Shown here: one piece after another, positions 28,578 to 47,357 of the stretch | Numbering within the stretch: the stretch's first letter is position 1 | How the letters are laid out: the number at the start of each line of letters is the position of its first letter | Origin: Rhodococcus sp. KRD162 | GTDB lineage: Bacteria > Actinomycetota > Actinomycetes > Mycobacteriales > Mycobacteriaceae | Direction: 5' to 3' | Length of the DNA: 64,000 nt | NCBI RefSeq assembly: GCF_017168335.1 | Contig: NZ_JABFAU010000003.1 | Coordinates: forward strand, 833,561-897,560 | The notes under the pieces: model-generated | Seen by the model: only the letters and a program-made list of their open reading frames with translations | Database searches by the model: none | Told to the model about the DNA's origin: nothing | Made by a program: the position numbers and the translations under genes

Positions 28578-31500
28578 CTACGACGACACTTCCGCACCGT
28601 CGGCCCTGTCGACGAATCTTTCCGCAACAACGGCTTTGGTCAGTCGTCGATAGGTATTGGACTCCGCGTCGTAGAACCACGAACGAGCGCTCGGCGTCGG
28701 GATGCCGGCTTCCTTCAGTTCCGTTGCGTTCGGCCGGTACGCGCGCCCCACCGGAATTTCCGGCACCACGTGCACAATCCCTGGACGTTCCGCTGGAAGT
28801 AGCGCGCCGAGAGCGTCCGTCAAGGCACGGGCGGTTATCACCGCTTCCGGACGCAGCGAAATGGCGCAGACCGCCACCTCGGTCCCGCTGCCCTCGACGC
28901 GAACCGATCGCGGCCGATCGACAGTGACACGCACTCCGTAGACCACAGCCGAATCGACCTGGTCGAGATCTCCCACCGCGTCGACGATGGGCTGGGTGTA
29001 CACCGGGCCACAAGCCGAGCGCACCACGGTGTCCTTGCGGTCGACGAGCCAGTAGTCCCCGTCGGAATCGCGGCGAAACAAGTTCTCGGTGGGGATCCAC
29101 GCATCCGAGGGCTCGAAAACCCCACGCATCACGTGGCTGGTAGCTTCGCTCTCTCCGCTCGGTCTACCCAGGAGCAGACCGATCTCGTCGTCGCGGCACT
29201 GCCGGACGAAGCCGTCGTTGTCCTCTTCGAGCCGGCCGGTGATCGGGTCGTATGCGGCCAAGGCAACCCGGGCGCTGCCGGGCAGCGGACGACCCTTCGA
29301 GCCGATCTTCGACCCCGCCACGTTGGCCAGAATCACGTCGTTCTCGGTCGATGCGTAGAACTCGAGTACGCGGGCGGGACTGAACCGTGCCAGCGTGCGC
29401 CGCCACAATCCCACCGGCATACCGGAGCCTATGAACAGTCGCACCGGATGGCCGGAATCGACCGGAAAACGGTCGTCGTCGAGGATCTGCCGCATCATCG
29501 TCCAGGTGTAACTCACCACGGTGACGCCGTAGCGGTAGACCTCCTCGCTGAACCGCTCGGGATCGAGACCGCGGGAAAGCGCGATGCGCGATCCACCCGC
29601 GAGCGCACCGCCGATGGTGACCAGAACACCCGCCGAGTGATGCAGCGGAGCAAGGCAATACACGGTATCGCCAGGGCCGAGAGCGGCGGTGGTGGCGGTC
29701 CCGAAGGCCGACAATGCCCAGCGATGATTGGTGATGAACCGAGGTTCGGGGCCACGATCGGTGGCGGTGAACAAGATCATCGCGAGCTCGCGGGCAAGAC
29801 CGGGATCGGGGTCGTACCACTGCGGCAGACGAACCGAGTCGGGATCGATGGCCTCGAGGTCGGTCACCTCGTAGCCCGCTGGAATGTCCAGTCGACGAGC
29901 GTCACCGCCGCCGAGAACCAACACATTCGGTGTCACCGGGAGCGCCGCTGCCGCATTCTCTGGATCCGCGACGACGGTATCGACATCGACGGTCCGCAGG
30001 GCAGCCGTCAGGTCGCTGCCCGGCTGCAGCAGAACCGGCACTGCCCCGATGCGCGAGAGCGCGGCGATCGCCGCCAGCGCACTCGGACGGGTCTCCATGA
30101 GCACTCCGATGCGCGAGGAGGGCCGCACCCCGACACTGATCAGACCTCGCACCACGTTGTCGATGCGAACGTTCACAGCGTCGTACGTGTGCACTCGGTC
30201 GTCGAACAGGAAGCATTCGCCGTTGGGAGACTTGCGGCCCTGTTCGGCGATCAAGCGGCCCAACGAGACTCGACTGTGCGGTTGCATCTGTCCCAGCCGA
30301 GCGAGCCGTGGCAACGTACGCACGGCCTCGGTCGAGATCTCTCGGGTGCCGCGAACCGCGCCGGTGGCCGCCGACGCCAGACCGCGGCCGACACCTACCC
30401 CGACCTCGGCGATGGAGGCAGCCGTATGGATCAGTCGGTTGGTGATCGACACTCCGCTCTCGGTATCGCTGTGTTCCTCGGGTTGCATGGCTCGGACCGC
30501 CTCCGGCTTCGGTCCGAGGTTCTCACGCCACCGAATCCAGTTCCCCGTTGTCGGCCACGTCTGGGCTGCGGCCGTGCTTCCGACCACCAAGCCGAAATGC
30601 CCTGCACGCAATGTGGTTTCGAACACGGGCGCACGCGGCGCAGCTCGCTGAATCCCGCGCACTGCCAACGGTTGACCGATATCGTCGACCTCGCCGACGA
30701 AAGCCAGCACCGGAAGCGTCAGTTCGGCAAGCGTCAACAACCGGTCCTTGATGACGAACCCACCGGTCATCATGCGATTGTGTACGACGAACTGCTTCAA
30801 CAGCTCCGCCACAGCCGGCCCGGACCAGGCCACCCAGCCGTCCATCGCCAGAAAGCGACGCTGCGGCTCACGCGGCAACAGTGCCTCGCGATCGTGCAGC
30901 TGACGCAGGAAGTCCAGTCTCGACCGCACGGTCTTCGCCGGATCGAGCAATTGAAAACCCGTCCTGGCCATCCACCCCGATACGGCCAGGCGGGTGAACA
31001 CGTGATCGGCCAGGAATTCCGCGCCCCGCGTGGCCACCCCCGCCGGGATCCCCAGGGGCAAACCGGCCAAAGTGTCCACCGGAGCACCGAATGTGATGAG
31101 GCTGGCGAGATTTCGTCCACCTCGGTATGCAGCGGCCTGATAGCAGAACATTCCGCCCTGCGAGTAGCCACCCAGATGGACATCACGCCCGGTGTGTTCG
31201 TGCACCTTGTCGACGACCTCGCTGATGGCAACGACGTGATCGGCGAGGGTCCGGCTCCAGCCGCCCTCCTCGGTGTCGGGCGAACCGAAATCGACCACCC
31301 ATGGATCGAGCCCCATCCCGTGCAGGATTCCGGCGGCACCCTGGTCGGTGGTGACGTCGTAGACATCCGCCGAGACCATCATCGGCGGAATGAGCACTAT
31401 CGGAGGACTGTCCGCAGCAACATCGTCGGGGAAGTAGCGCCGCAACCGATACATCGGCTCTCGGTCCATCACCCGAAACGGAGACGGATCCACCTCGGTT

Positions 31501-31595
31501 TCGAGACCACCCAATCGGATGACCTCCAGACCGTTCTGGGCCGTGGCGATGGCACGGCGGAGTGGACCACGTACGGCGTCTGCATTCAGTCCCAC
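28578..31595 (-). CDS. bifunctional alpha/beta-hydrolase and acyl-CoA-synthetase-like protein
   Basis: A 1005-residue fusion resembling Rv1683. Residues about 50-380 form an alpha/beta hydrolase of the PHA-synthase/lipase kind (IVLIPPMMVSADVYD, GGYSQGGMFC with nucleophile Ser at 146, LAFVGEVDDI, ADTA-free acid-loop and AGHFG). From about 440 an AMP-binding domain follows (FLFDDRVHTYDAVNVRI, EFYASTENDVILANV, YWLVDRKDTVV). The usual ATP loop YTSGTTG is LFTATDRGPE here (608-617), and the C-terminal catalytic Lys motif is PVGRAYRPN, so adenylation is doubtful. GTG 31595 has AGGAG eight bases upstream. A lipid or triacylglycerol turnover role is inferred from the family. Confidence 0.85.
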   Translation of the reverse strand: MGLNADAVRGPLRRAIATAQNGLEVIRLGGLETEVDPSPFRVMDREPMYRLRRYFPDDVAADSPPIVLIPPMMVSADVYDVTTDQGAAGILHGMGLDPWVVDFGSPDTEEGGWSRTLADHVVAISEVVDKVHEHTGRDVHLGGYSQGGMFCYQAAAYRGGRNLASLITFGAPVDTLAGLPLGIPAGVATRGAEFLADHVFTRLAVSGWMARTGFQLLDPAKTVRSRLDFLRQLHDREALLPREPQRRFLAMDGWVAWSGPAVAELLKQFVVHNRMMTGGFVIKDRLLTLAELTLPVLAFVGEVDDIGQPLAVRGIQRAAPRAPVFETTLRAGHFGLVVGSTAAAQTWPTTGNWIRWRENLGPKPEAVRAMQPEEHSDTESGVSITNRLIHTAASIAEVGVGVGRGLASAATGAVRGTREISTEAVRTLPRLARLGQMQPHSRVSLGRLIAEQGRKSPNGECFLFDDRVHTYDAVNVRIDNVVRGLISVGVRPSSRIGVLMETRPSALAAIAALSRIGAVPVLLQPGSDLTAALRTVDVDTVVADPENAAAALPVTPNVLVLGGGDARRLDIPAGYEVTDLEAIDPDSVRLPQWYDPDPGLARELAMILFTATDRGPEPRFITNHRWALSAFGTATTAALGPGDTVYCLAPLHHSAGVLVTIGGALAGGSRIALSRGLDPERFSEEVYRYGVTVVSYTWTMMRQILDDDRFPVDSGHPVRLFIGSGMPVGLWRRTLARFSPARVLEFYASTENDVILANVAGSKIGSKGRPLPGSARVALAAYDPITGRLEEDNDGFVRQCRDDEIGLLLGRPSGESEATSHVMRGVFEPSDAWIPTENLFRRDSDGDYWLVDRKDTVVRSACGPVYTQPIVDAVGDLDQVDSAVVYGVRVTVDRPRSVRVEGSGTEVAVCAISLRPEAVITARALTDALGALLPAERPGIVHVVPEIPVGRAYRPNATELKEAGIPTPSARSWFYDAESNTYRRLTKAVVAERFVDRADGAEVSS

Positions 31596-31706
31596 AAACT
31601 CAACTCCTGCGTTCGGCCCGACGGAACGACCGGCATCGATCTTCGCGTGACGACAGCTTCTCACATCCCACACGCGAGGAAACCGGCGTGGATATCGATT
31701 GCTACC

Positions 31707-34351
<2,645 letters not shown>

Positions 34352-34401
34352 GGTGTTCAAGCTCCTTCGTTGTTCTTGTTGCACATGTGGGTAACCGGTT
34401 C

Positions 34402-37047
<2,646 letters not shown>

Positions 37048-37051
<4 letters not shown>

Positions 37052-37958
37052 GCTGTGACTCCTGACGTCGAAGTGCGATCGGGGGTGACCATGGTGCCGA
37101 TGCCCTCGCCGGTGAACAGCTCCACCAGAACCGAATGTTCCACGCGGCCGTCGATGACGTGCGCAGACGGGACACCGGCCGATACTGCGCGCAGGCACGC
37201 TTCCATCTTCGGCACCATCCCGGCATCGAGCGAGGGCAGCAGAGCGTCGAGGGCAGATGCAGTGATCCGGGAGGTCAACGAGCTGCGATCCGGCCAGGCC
37301 GTGTACAGGCCCTCGACATCGGTGAGCACGACCAATTTCTCGGCACCGATGGCACTGGCCAGTGCGGCCGCCGCGGTGTCGGCATTGATGTTGTGCACGA
37401 CGCCGTCACGGTCGGGAGCGATGGTGGACACCACCGGAATTCGGCCTGCCGCAATGAGATCGAAGATCGCCGCCGGGTCTACCGAGGTGACGTCGCCGAC
37501 GAGACCGATGTCGGTCTGGGCACCGTCGACCAGAACCGTCCGGCGCGTTGCCGTGAACAGGTGCGCGTCCTCGCCGGAGATGCCGACCGCGTACGGACCA
37601 TGACTGTTGATCAAGCCGACGAGTTCGCGTCCTACCTGCCCGAACAGAACCATGCGCACGATGTCCATCACCTCGGGGGTCGTGACGCGAAATCCGCCCC
37701 GGAACTCGCCCGCCAGCCCCAGCCTGGTCAACATCGCCGAGATCTGCGGCCCACCACCGTGTACGACAACGGGGTGGATGCCGACGGTGCGCAGAAACAC
37801 CATGTCGGCCGCGAACGCCCGCTTGAGTGTGTCGTCGATCATGGCGTTTCCGCCGTACTTCACCACGACGGTCTTACCCGAGAAGCGCTGAAGCCAGGGC
37901 AGCGCCTCGGCGAGGGTGAACGCCTTCTGAGCAGCCGTCAGTTCGAGTGCACTGGAGT

Positions 37959-37962
<4 letters not shown>
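37048..37962 (-). CDS. argB: acetylglutamate kinase
   Basis: A 304-residue amino-acid kinase that phosphorylates N-acetylglutamate. [13 protein letters not shown] holds the first catalytic Lys, [13 protein letters not shown] the substrate loop, and [20 protein letters not shown] the second part of the active site. The GTG at 37962 overlaps the argJ stop as GTGA. The N-terminal helix ([19 protein letters not shown]) is the arginine-sensing hexamer helix, so feedback inhibition by arginine is expected. Confidence 0.97.
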
Positions 37963-40276
<2,314 letters not shown>

Positions 40277-40304
40277 CGGGTGTGTCATGTCCGGCTCCGA
40301 GCTG

Positions 40305-40853
40305 TCAGTTGCCGCCCATGGACTTACGGATCTCGTCGAGCTTCTTGCGGCCGGCTTCCTGACGCTCGTTCCACTGCTTGTCCAGGTCTTGGCCGGCGCG
40401 GGACTCTCGGTCCAGCTCTTGAGCCCCGACGGCCGTCCCCGAACGATGCTCCACTTTCTCGCGTACACCGTCCCAGGTGGGCACTCCGGATTCGGTGAAG
40501 TCGCCGATCACGCCGTCGGCAGCATCGCCGGTGTATCCACCGCCTGTGCCGAGAGGTACATCGTCGACCAATTGAGCATCGATGACGCCCGGCACCGTAC
40601 CGCCCGGCGGATCCCCGAGCGGCTGATCGATCCGAGGCCTCGTGACCTGAGGAACGTCGACATCAGGCACCGTTCCCGGCGGGGCACCGCGGTCGGGTCC
40701 GGCGGGTTCGGGCACGACGGTTCCCAACTCGGCCGCCAGCGCCGACGCGGCAGCCGCAATCGGGGCCAGCCGCGGCCGATCAGACAATGCAGCGAGAACA
40801 TCCTTCACCACCTGCAGGTCCGAGGACGTGCCATCCACTCCGGATTCACTCAT
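40305..40853 (-). CDS. hypothetical Pro/Gly/Asp-rich protein
   Basis: A 182-residue protein that I do not recognise. A short helical N-terminus (LQVVKDVLAALSDRP, APIAAAASALAAELG) precedes a long proline/aspartate-rich linker (PDVDVPQVTRPRIDQP) and a basic C-terminal helix (DKQWNERQEAGRKKLDEIRK). There is no signal peptide or membrane segment. ATG 40853 has GGGAG nine bases upstream. It lies between pheT and argC on the same strand, 72 bases after pheT. It could be a structural or secreted-by-other-route protein, but nothing in the sequence decides this. Confidence 0.7.
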   Translation of the reverse strand: MSESGVDGTSSDLQVVKDVLAALSDRPRLAPIAAAASALAAELGTVVPEPAGPDRGAPPGTVPDVDVPQVTRPRIDQPLGDPPGGTVPGVIDAQLVDDVPLGTGGGYTGDAADGVIGDFTESGVPTWDGVREKVEHRSGTAVGAQELDRESRAGQDLDKQWNERQEAGRKKLDEIRKSMGGN

Positions 40854-40925
40854 CTGCCACAGCTCCCGTCATCGCGATCACTCGTGACTCCACGCTACGG
40901 AAACGACGGCCCGGAGGTGGACCGA

Positions 40926-43412
40926 TCAGCTACGTAGTCGGGCTCCGACCGCCTTCGTCGCTGCTTCGACCGCAGCGTCGCGTGCAGCGGTGGCCTGATC
41001 CTCGGTCAAAGTGCCGTCGGTCCCGCGGAACCGCAATGCGAAAGCCAGCGACTTGCGTCCTTCCCCTACCTGCTCGCCGTCGTAGACATCGAACAACCGG
41101 ATCGACTCGAGCAGGTCTCCGCCGCCGATCGTGAGCGCAGCCTGGACCGATGCCGCAGGCACGGACGCATCGACGACGACAGCCACGTCTTGCAGCACTG
41201 CCGGATACGGCGACACCTCGGGGGCGGGCAGTGATTCGACCACTGGGAGTGCACTCAGACTCAGCTCGACTGCACACGTACGCGGCGGTAGGCCAGAGCG
41301 CTCGAGCACTGCCGGATGCAGCTCGCCGGCATACCCCACGACCTCGCCGTCGAGCAGCACCTCGGCACACCGGCCCGGATGCCACGGAAGATGCTGCGCA
41401 GCTCGAAGATCGACATCCACTCCGGCCGCCTCGGCGATGGTTCGCACCGCCGCGAACGCGTCCGCCGCTTCGGCTGCGCGTCCCGGCCCCCACGGACCCG
41501 CGAACTCACGCTGACCGGTGAGCACCGCACCCACGTGCACCGGCTGCGCAGGCAACGAACCACGCAGCATGGCGACCTGGTCGTCGGTGGGTCGACGATC
41601 GACCGGGAGCGCCTCCACTGCCGCTGTGGCATCGTCACGAAGCACCACCTGGGCAATTCCGAACAACGAGACATCTCGCTGACCGCGTGCGATGTTTCTG
41701 CCGAGCATCTCGAGCAAACCGGGAAGCAGCGTGGTCGCGAGTTCGGGACGGTCGGCCTCGAGCGGATTGAGCACCGAGGTGCTCACTCGCCGGGGATCGT
41801 CCGCGTCGAGACCCCAGGTGTCGAACACACCCTTGGGCAGAAACACCGGAGGCAACACCTCGACGTACCCGGAGAACGCCAGCGCCTTGCCGACGGCACG
41901 CCGACGCTTCTGTTCGGCGGTGAGGCCGCGACCGCCGGGAGCGGACGGTAGAACCGAGGGGATCTTCTCCAGCCCCTCCAGCCGCAGCACCTCTTCGACC
42001 AGGTCGGCGCGCTGCACCAGATCAGGTCTCCACGACGGCGGCGTGACGATCAACTGGCCGTGCCCGGCGTCGTCGACCGACACCTCCACTGCGCAACCGA
42101 TCTGTGTCAACCGCCGAGCAGCGGTCCCGTTGGGGTACTCGACACCTGCAATCCGGTCCGGCAGATCGAAGTCCATCGTCACCGAGGGGTACTCGGTTGC
42201 CTCGCCGAAATCGGTGAGCACCGGCTCGATCCGGCCACCCGCGATCTCGACCAGTAGCTGCGCTGCGCGATCGAGCGCGGCGACGGGAAGCGCAGAATCC
42301 ACGGTGCGTTCGAACCGCTTACTCGCTTCGCTCGACAGCTTGTGTCGACGACCGGTTCTGAACACAGCGAGCGGATCGAACGATGCCGCCTCGAGAATCA
42401 CCTCACTGGTCGTGTCGTCCACTTCGGTCGACGCGCCGCCCATGACACCCGCCAGGGAGATCGCTCCCGATTCGTCGGCGATGACGACGTCCTCTGGATC
42501 GAGCGACCGCTCGACGCCGTCCAGAGTGGTCAGCTTCTCCCCTGCCTTCGCGCGGCGGACAACGATGTCGCCGGTCAGCTTGGCAGCATCGAACGCATGC
42601 AGCGGCTGGCCCAGTTCGTGGAGTACGTAATTGGTGACATCGACCGCCGCAGAGATCGGCCGTACGCCGGCCAGGAGCAAGCGACGCTGCAGCCACCACG
42701 GAGTCGTTGCCGTGGGATCGATACCGACGACCTTGCGCAGCGCGAATCGCGATGCGCCCGAGCTCGGTTCGACTGCGACCGACCATGCGTCGCCGGTGAC
42801 CTCGGTAGGAGCCGTGCGAGCCGGGTCCACGTACGGCAGGTCGAAACTGCACGCCAGTTCGCGTGCGAGTCCTCGGACCGAGAAGGCGTAGCCACGATCC
42901 GGGGTGACGTTCAGCTCGATGACCGAATCCTGCAGCCCGAGAACGAGCTTGGCGTCGTCGCCGGGTTGAGCAGTGCCCGCGGGCAGCACCAGGATTCCGG
43001 AATGATCACGGCCGAGTCCGAGCTCGAGCGTCGAACAGATCATGCCGTTGGAATTTCGGCCGTACGTCTTACGCGACGCAATAGCGAAACCCCCGGGCAG
43101 AACACTGCCGGGTAGCGCTGCCACGATCAGATCGCCTTCAGCGAAATTACGCGCACCACAGACGATTTCCTGCGGGTCGTCGGCTCCGACATCCACGAGG
43201 CAGAATCGAATCGGCTTCTTGAACTCGGTCAGCTCCTCGATCGAGCTCACCCGGCCCACCACCAGTGGTCCGGTCACATTGTCCAGAGAGTCGAGCTCCT
43301 CGACCTCGAACCCGACCCGGACGAAACCGGCGTCCAGCTCCTCGGGCGAGACCTCCCAGTCGGGAGTCCCCGCGTGCAGAACCTCGGTCAGCCAGGATTG
43401 TGGGACTCGCAC
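40926..43412 (-). CDS. pheT: phenylalanyl-tRNA synthetase beta subunit
   Basis: An 828-residue subunit of the alpha2-beta2 enzyme. It has an N-terminal EMAP/tRNA-binding domain ([25 protein letters not shown]), the B3/B4 editing domain ([45 protein letters not shown]), the B5 domain and a C-terminal ferredoxin-like anticodon domain ([19 protein letters not shown]). GTG 43412 is 55 bases after pheS. The two subunits are co-transcribed. Confidence 0.96.
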   Translation of the reverse strand: MRVPQSWLTEVLHAGTPDWEVSPEELDAGFVRVGFEVEELDSLDNVTGPLVVGRVSSIEELTEFKKPIRFCLVDVGADDPQEIVCGARNFAEGDLIVAALPGSVLPGGFAIASRKTYGRNSNGMICSTLELGLGRDHSGILVLPAGTAQPGDDAKLVLGLQDSVIELNVTPDRGYAFSVRGLARELACSFDLPYVDPARTAPTEVTGDAWSVAVEPSSGASRFALRKVVGIDPTATTPWWLQRRLLLAGVRPISAAVDVTNYVLHELGQPLHAFDAAKLTGDIVVRRAKAGEKLTTLDGVERSLDPEDVVIADESGAISLAGVMGGASTEVDDTTSEVILEAASFDPLAVFRTGRRHKLSSEASKRFERTVDSALPVAALDRAAQLLVEIAGGRIEPVLTDFGEATEYPSVTMDFDLPDRIAGVEYPNGTAARRLTQIGCAVEVSVDDAGHGQLIVTPPSWRPDLVQRADLVEEVLRLEGLEKIPSVLPSAPGGRGLTAEQKRRRAVGKALAFSGYVEVLPPVFLPKGVFDTWGLDADDPRRVSTSVLNPLEADRPELATTLLPGLLEMLGRNIARGQRDVSLFGIAQVVLRDDATAAVEALPVDRRPTDDQVAMLRGSLPAQPVHVGAVLTGQREFAGPWGPGRAAEAADAFAAVRTIAEAAGVDVDLRAAQHLPWHPGRCAEVLLDGEVVGYAGELHPAVLERSGLPPRTCAVELSLSALPVVESLPAPEVSPYPAVLQDVAVVVDASVPAASVQAALTIGGGDLLESIRLFDVYDGEQVGEGRKSLAFALRFRGTDGTLTEDQATAARDAAVEAATKAVGARLRS

Positions 43413-43467
43413 GTGTACTCAGCTCTTTCTTGTATCCGAGAAGATGTGGGGCGGGGGTGACGCGATG

Positions 43468-44580
<1,113 letters not shown>

Positions 44581-44641
44581 TCACTCCCGCAGGCTTCACT
44601 CCTGCGCGAAGCAGACAGGTATCGATCTTAGGCGACCGTGC

Positions 44642-45448
44642 TCACGAGTTTCCGAAGCGCCGCTGAGCTCGGGCACTCGCATACAGGCAGATCGCCGCCG
44701 CCGCTGCCAGGTTGAGGCTCTCGGCACGACCGTGGATAGGGATCCGGATGCGGTGGTCGGCGTCACGGGCCACGGACGCAGGGAGTCCGTGTGCTTCGTT
44801 GCCGAACAACCACGCGGTCGGCTGCGCAAGTAGGTGGTCGGCCTCGTCGAGGTCCACCTCGCCATCGGCTGCGGTGGCCACGATCGTCAACCCCGCGCTG
44901 CGCAATGCTCCGATACCGGACTCGACCGAGCGTTCCCGGGCGATGGGCAGATGGAACACGCTGCCCGCCGACGCACGGACGCACTTGCCGTTGTGGGGGT
45001 CCACCGAATCGCCGAGCAGCACCACCGAATCCGCACCGGCGGCATCGGCGACGCGGATGACAGTTCCGGCATTGCCCGGCTCGGCTACCTCCACCGGAAC
45101 GGCCACCAACCGCGGGCCATCGGCCAAGGCTCGATCGAGTGAAACGTCGACGAGCGCGGTGACCGCTATCAGGCCCTGTGGTGTGACGGTGTCGGACAGA
45201 GCCTTCGCGGCGCGATCGGTGATCGGGAAGACTCGTGCGCCGCCGCCCTCGATGGACGCGATGAGCGCCTCGTGGCGATCGAGGGCATCGGAGGTGAAGA
45301 ACAGCTCACGGACCAAACCGGACCGTGCCGCCTCGGAGACGGCGTTGAACCCTTCGGCGAGGAACCGTCCGGATTTCTTGCGCTCCGCGGCGCGCGCGAG
45401 CTTGACGGCCGAAACGACCCGTGGTGTTCGCTCGGTCAGCGAATCCAC
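44642..45448 (-). CDS. SpoU/TrmH-family 23S rRNA 2'-O-methyltransferase (TsnR type)
   Basis: A 268-residue SPOUT methyltransferase. An N-terminal L30e-like substrate domain (AAERKKSGRFLAEGFNAVSEA) precedes the knotted SAM domain with motif 1 EPGNAGTVIRVADAAGAD, motif 2 WLFGNEAHGLP and motif 3 IPIHGRAESLNLAAAAAI. It methylates a ribose in rRNA; the nucleotide is not deducible. The start at GTG 45448 is preferred because upstream in-frame codons are not good starts; its ribosome site is weak, suggesting coupling to rplT, which ends 38 bases earlier. Confidence 0.9.
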   Translation of the reverse strand: MDSLTERTPRVVSAVKLARAAERKKSGRFLAEGFNAVSEAARSGLVRELFFTSDALDRHEALIASIEGGGARVFPITDRAAKALSDTVTPQGLIAVTALVDVSLDRALADGPRLVAVPVEVAEPGNAGTVIRVADAAGADSVVLLGDSVDPHNGKCVRASAGSVFHLPIARERSVESGIGALRSAGLTIVATAADGEVDLDEADHLLAQPTAWLFGNEAHGLPASVARDADHRIRIPIHGRAESLNLAAAAAICLYASARAQRRFGNS

Positions 45449-45486
45449 GGGCCGTTTCGGAGTTGAGTCGTCGTACGTCGACTCGC

Positions 45487-45876
45487 TCAGGCTGCTTCTC
45501 CGGCCGGAGCGTTGACATCGGCAGGCAATGCAGCCTTGGCGATGGCGACCAAGCCTGCGAATGCCTCGGCATCGGAGACGGCCAGCTCGGCGAGGATCTT
45601 GCGGTCGACCTCGACACCCGCGGCCTTCAAGCCCTGGACGAAGCGGTTGTAGGTGATGTCGTTGGCCCGCGCAGCAGCGTTGATTCGCGTGATCCACAGC
45701 TTGCGGAAGTCACCCTTGCGCGCGCGGCGGTCCCGGTACGCATAGGTCAGCGAGTGGAGCTGCTGCTCCTTGGCCTTGGTGTACAGACGTGAGCGCTGTC
45801 CGCGGTAGCCCTTGGACGCTTCGAGAATCGAACGGCGCTTCTTCTGGGCATTGACTGCCCTTTTTACGCGTGCCAC
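45487..45876 (-). CDS. rplT: 50S ribosomal protein L20
   Basis: A 129-residue ribosomal protein needed for early assembly of the large subunit. [20 protein letters not shown] and [20 protein letters not shown] are the classic N-terminus. The C-terminal globular domain ([20 protein letters not shown]) is followed by a short Ala-rich tail. It belongs to infC-rpmI-rplT. Confidence 0.98.
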   Translation of the reverse strand: MARVKRAVNAQKKRRSILEASKGYRGQRSRLYTKAKEQQLHSLTYAYRDRRARKGDFRKLWITRINAAARANDITYNRFVQGLKAAGVEVDRKILAELAVSDAEAFAGLVAIAKAALPADVNAPAGEAA

Positions 45877-45963
45877 TGGTGAATCCTGTCGATCTGGGGG
45901 TTGGTGAAACCCCGCATGGTAATGGGATGAAGCCGACCGAAATCAGTCGGCGACCGGACCGGA

Positions 45964-46158
45964 TCAGATGCCGAGGAGGCGCTTGACCCGCGGTTCGTCG
46001 GCTTTCTTGACAACGGCGACACCATCGAGGCGACGGGTCACCTTGGTGGGCTTGTGCTCGAGCAGGTGGCGACGGCCGGCCTTCTGGCGCAGGATCTTGC
46101 CGCTGCCGGACACCTTGAATCGCTTCTTGGCACCACTGTGGGTCTTCTGCTTGGGCAT
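45964..46158 (-). CDS. rpmI: 50S ribosomal protein L35
   Basis: A 64-residue basic protein starting [20 protein letters not shown] and ending PRVKRLLGI. The start at 46158 follows GAGGATTTC-like purine-rich text (AAGAGGA); the longer upstream in-frame reading is not needed. It lies between infC and rplT as in nearly all bacteria. Confidence 0.98.
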   Translation of the reverse strand: MPKQKTHSGAKKRFKVSGSGKILRQKAGRRHLLEHKPTKVTRRLDGVAVVKKADEPRVKRLLGI

Positions 46159-46273
46159 GAAATCCTCTTCTTCTGAATTAACTCTTCGGTGGTGCATGGC
46201 ACAGCATCACGATGGCCCCGAACATCGGTGCCCGGAAGCCGGTGTGGGCTGTCTTACTGGTCGAGCACGAAGC

Positions 46274-46903
46274 TCAGTTGGTCTGCGCCGGGGTGGCCGG
46301 AGCTGCCGCGGCGGGCTGTTCCGGTGCCGGAGCGGGTGCACGTTGAGCAGGCGGTGCCGCCGCGCTCTCCTGCGCCTTGACGCGAGTCTTGGCACCCTTG
46401 TGTGGTGCCAGAACCATCGTCATGTTGCGGCCGTCCTGCTTGGCCGAGGTCTCCACGAAACCGAGTTCCGCGACATCCGCGCCCAAACGCTGCAGCAAGC
46501 GGAAGCCGAGTTCGGGTCGCGATTGCTCTCGACCACGGAACATGATCGTGACTTTGACCTTGGAACCGGCTTCGAGGAAGCGAACGACGTTGCGCTTCTT
46601 GGTCTCGTAGTCGTGCGCGTCGATCTTCGGCCGGAGCTTCTGCTCCTTGATGACGGTCAATGTCTGGTTCTTGCGCGATTCGCGCGCCTTCTGCGCAGCC
46701 TCGTACTTGAACTTCCCGTAGTCCATGATCTTGCAGACCGGCGGACGTGCGTCGGGAGCAACTTCGACAAGATCGAGGTCGGCTTCGAGAGCCAAGCGGA
46801 GTGCATCTTCAACACGCACGATCCCCACCTGTTCACCACCCGGTCCGACCAGGCGGACCTCGGGAACTCGGATGCGATCGTTGATGCGGGTCTCAGTGCT
46901 GAT
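46274..46903 (-). CDS. infC: translation initiation factor IF-3 with ATC start
   Basis: A 209-residue factor that binds 30S and proofreads initiator tRNA and start codon. The first codon is ATC at 46903, fixed by AGGAGG four bases upstream and by the family start (M)[17 protein letters not shown]. The N-domain runs to about residue 75, the linker includes [18 protein letters not shown], and the C-domain contains [17 protein letters not shown] and [19 protein letters not shown] Pro/Ala-rich tail of about 35 residues ([17 protein letters not shown]) is extra. A nonstandard start lets IF-3 repress its own translation, as known for the E. coli AUU codon. Confidence 0.96.
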   Translation of the reverse strand: MSTETRINDRIRVPEVRLVGPGGEQVGIVRVEDALRLALEADLDLVEVAPDARPPVCKIMDYGKFKYEAAQKARESRKNQTLTVIKEQKLRPKIDAHDYETKKRNVVRFLEAGSKVKVTIMFRGREQSRPELGFRLLQRLGADVAELGFVETSAKQDGRNMTMVLAPHKGAKTRVKAQESAAAPPAQRAPAPAPEQPAAAAPATPAQTN

Positions 46904-47010
46904 GGGGCCTCCTAGGTAGTGCGGTGTGGTGTGTAACCCGACCGCCTGCCACTGGCACAGCCCGTTGCCGCCGACTCTCGACACTCGCTGCGTCATCGAT
47001 CACTGCAACG

Positions 47011-47046
47011 AAAAAACCCTGCTCTCGGTGGATACCGACAGCAGGG
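47011..47046 (-). terminator. terminator/attenuator in the infC leader
   Basis: On the minus strand CCCTGCT pairs with AGCAGGG and TCGGT with ACCGA (one mismatch between) around a 4-base loop, followed by TTTTTT. It sits 108 bases before the infC start codon and downstream of the probable promoter, the layout of an attenuator. Confidence 0.85.
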
Positions 47047-47256
47047 CCCGATGTCGACCGGTCGATCTGTACGACAACCATCGCCGTACAGTCTCCTCCC
47101 TGAGGAGGAAGCACACCGAACGCCTGTGCGGGCGTTCCTCGTGCGACCGGACCGGAAGTCGTGTTACAACCACTACCGGTGGGAGTCGGGCTCCACTTGC
47201 TGCCTCCGTGCGGTGCATTCCATCGAAGAGTGCACGCCGAAGACGGTCGTGGGATC
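47047..47256 (-). promoter_or_regulatory. structured 5' leader of infC-rpmI-rplT
   Basis: Within this non-coding stretch three hairpins follow one another in RNA order: GAACGCC/GGCGTTC near 47113-47133, CTCCTC/GAGGAG near 47093-47107, and CTGTAC/GTACAG near 47068-47092, then the terminator at 47011-47046. Such nested structure before infC suggests feedback by a ribosomal protein or by ribosome stalling. No start-to-stop leader peptide is convincing. Confidence 0.6.
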
Positions 47257-47286
47257 ACACTACCAGCAGATTCGAGAAATCGACAA
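47257..47286 (-). promoter_or_regulatory. probable infC operon promoter
   Basis: Minus-strand -35 TTGTCG (47286-47281), an 18-base spacer and -10 TAGTGT (47262-47257). Transcription would begin about 350 bases before the infC start, leaving the structured leader. The divergent gene at 47358 starts 70 bases away. Confidence 0.5.
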
Positions 47287-47357
47287 TCGGCACCGAGCAC
47301 TCGACATCGTCGACACCCAGTGCCCGTCGCTACGTGCGGCGTGGGATTCTCATAGGC

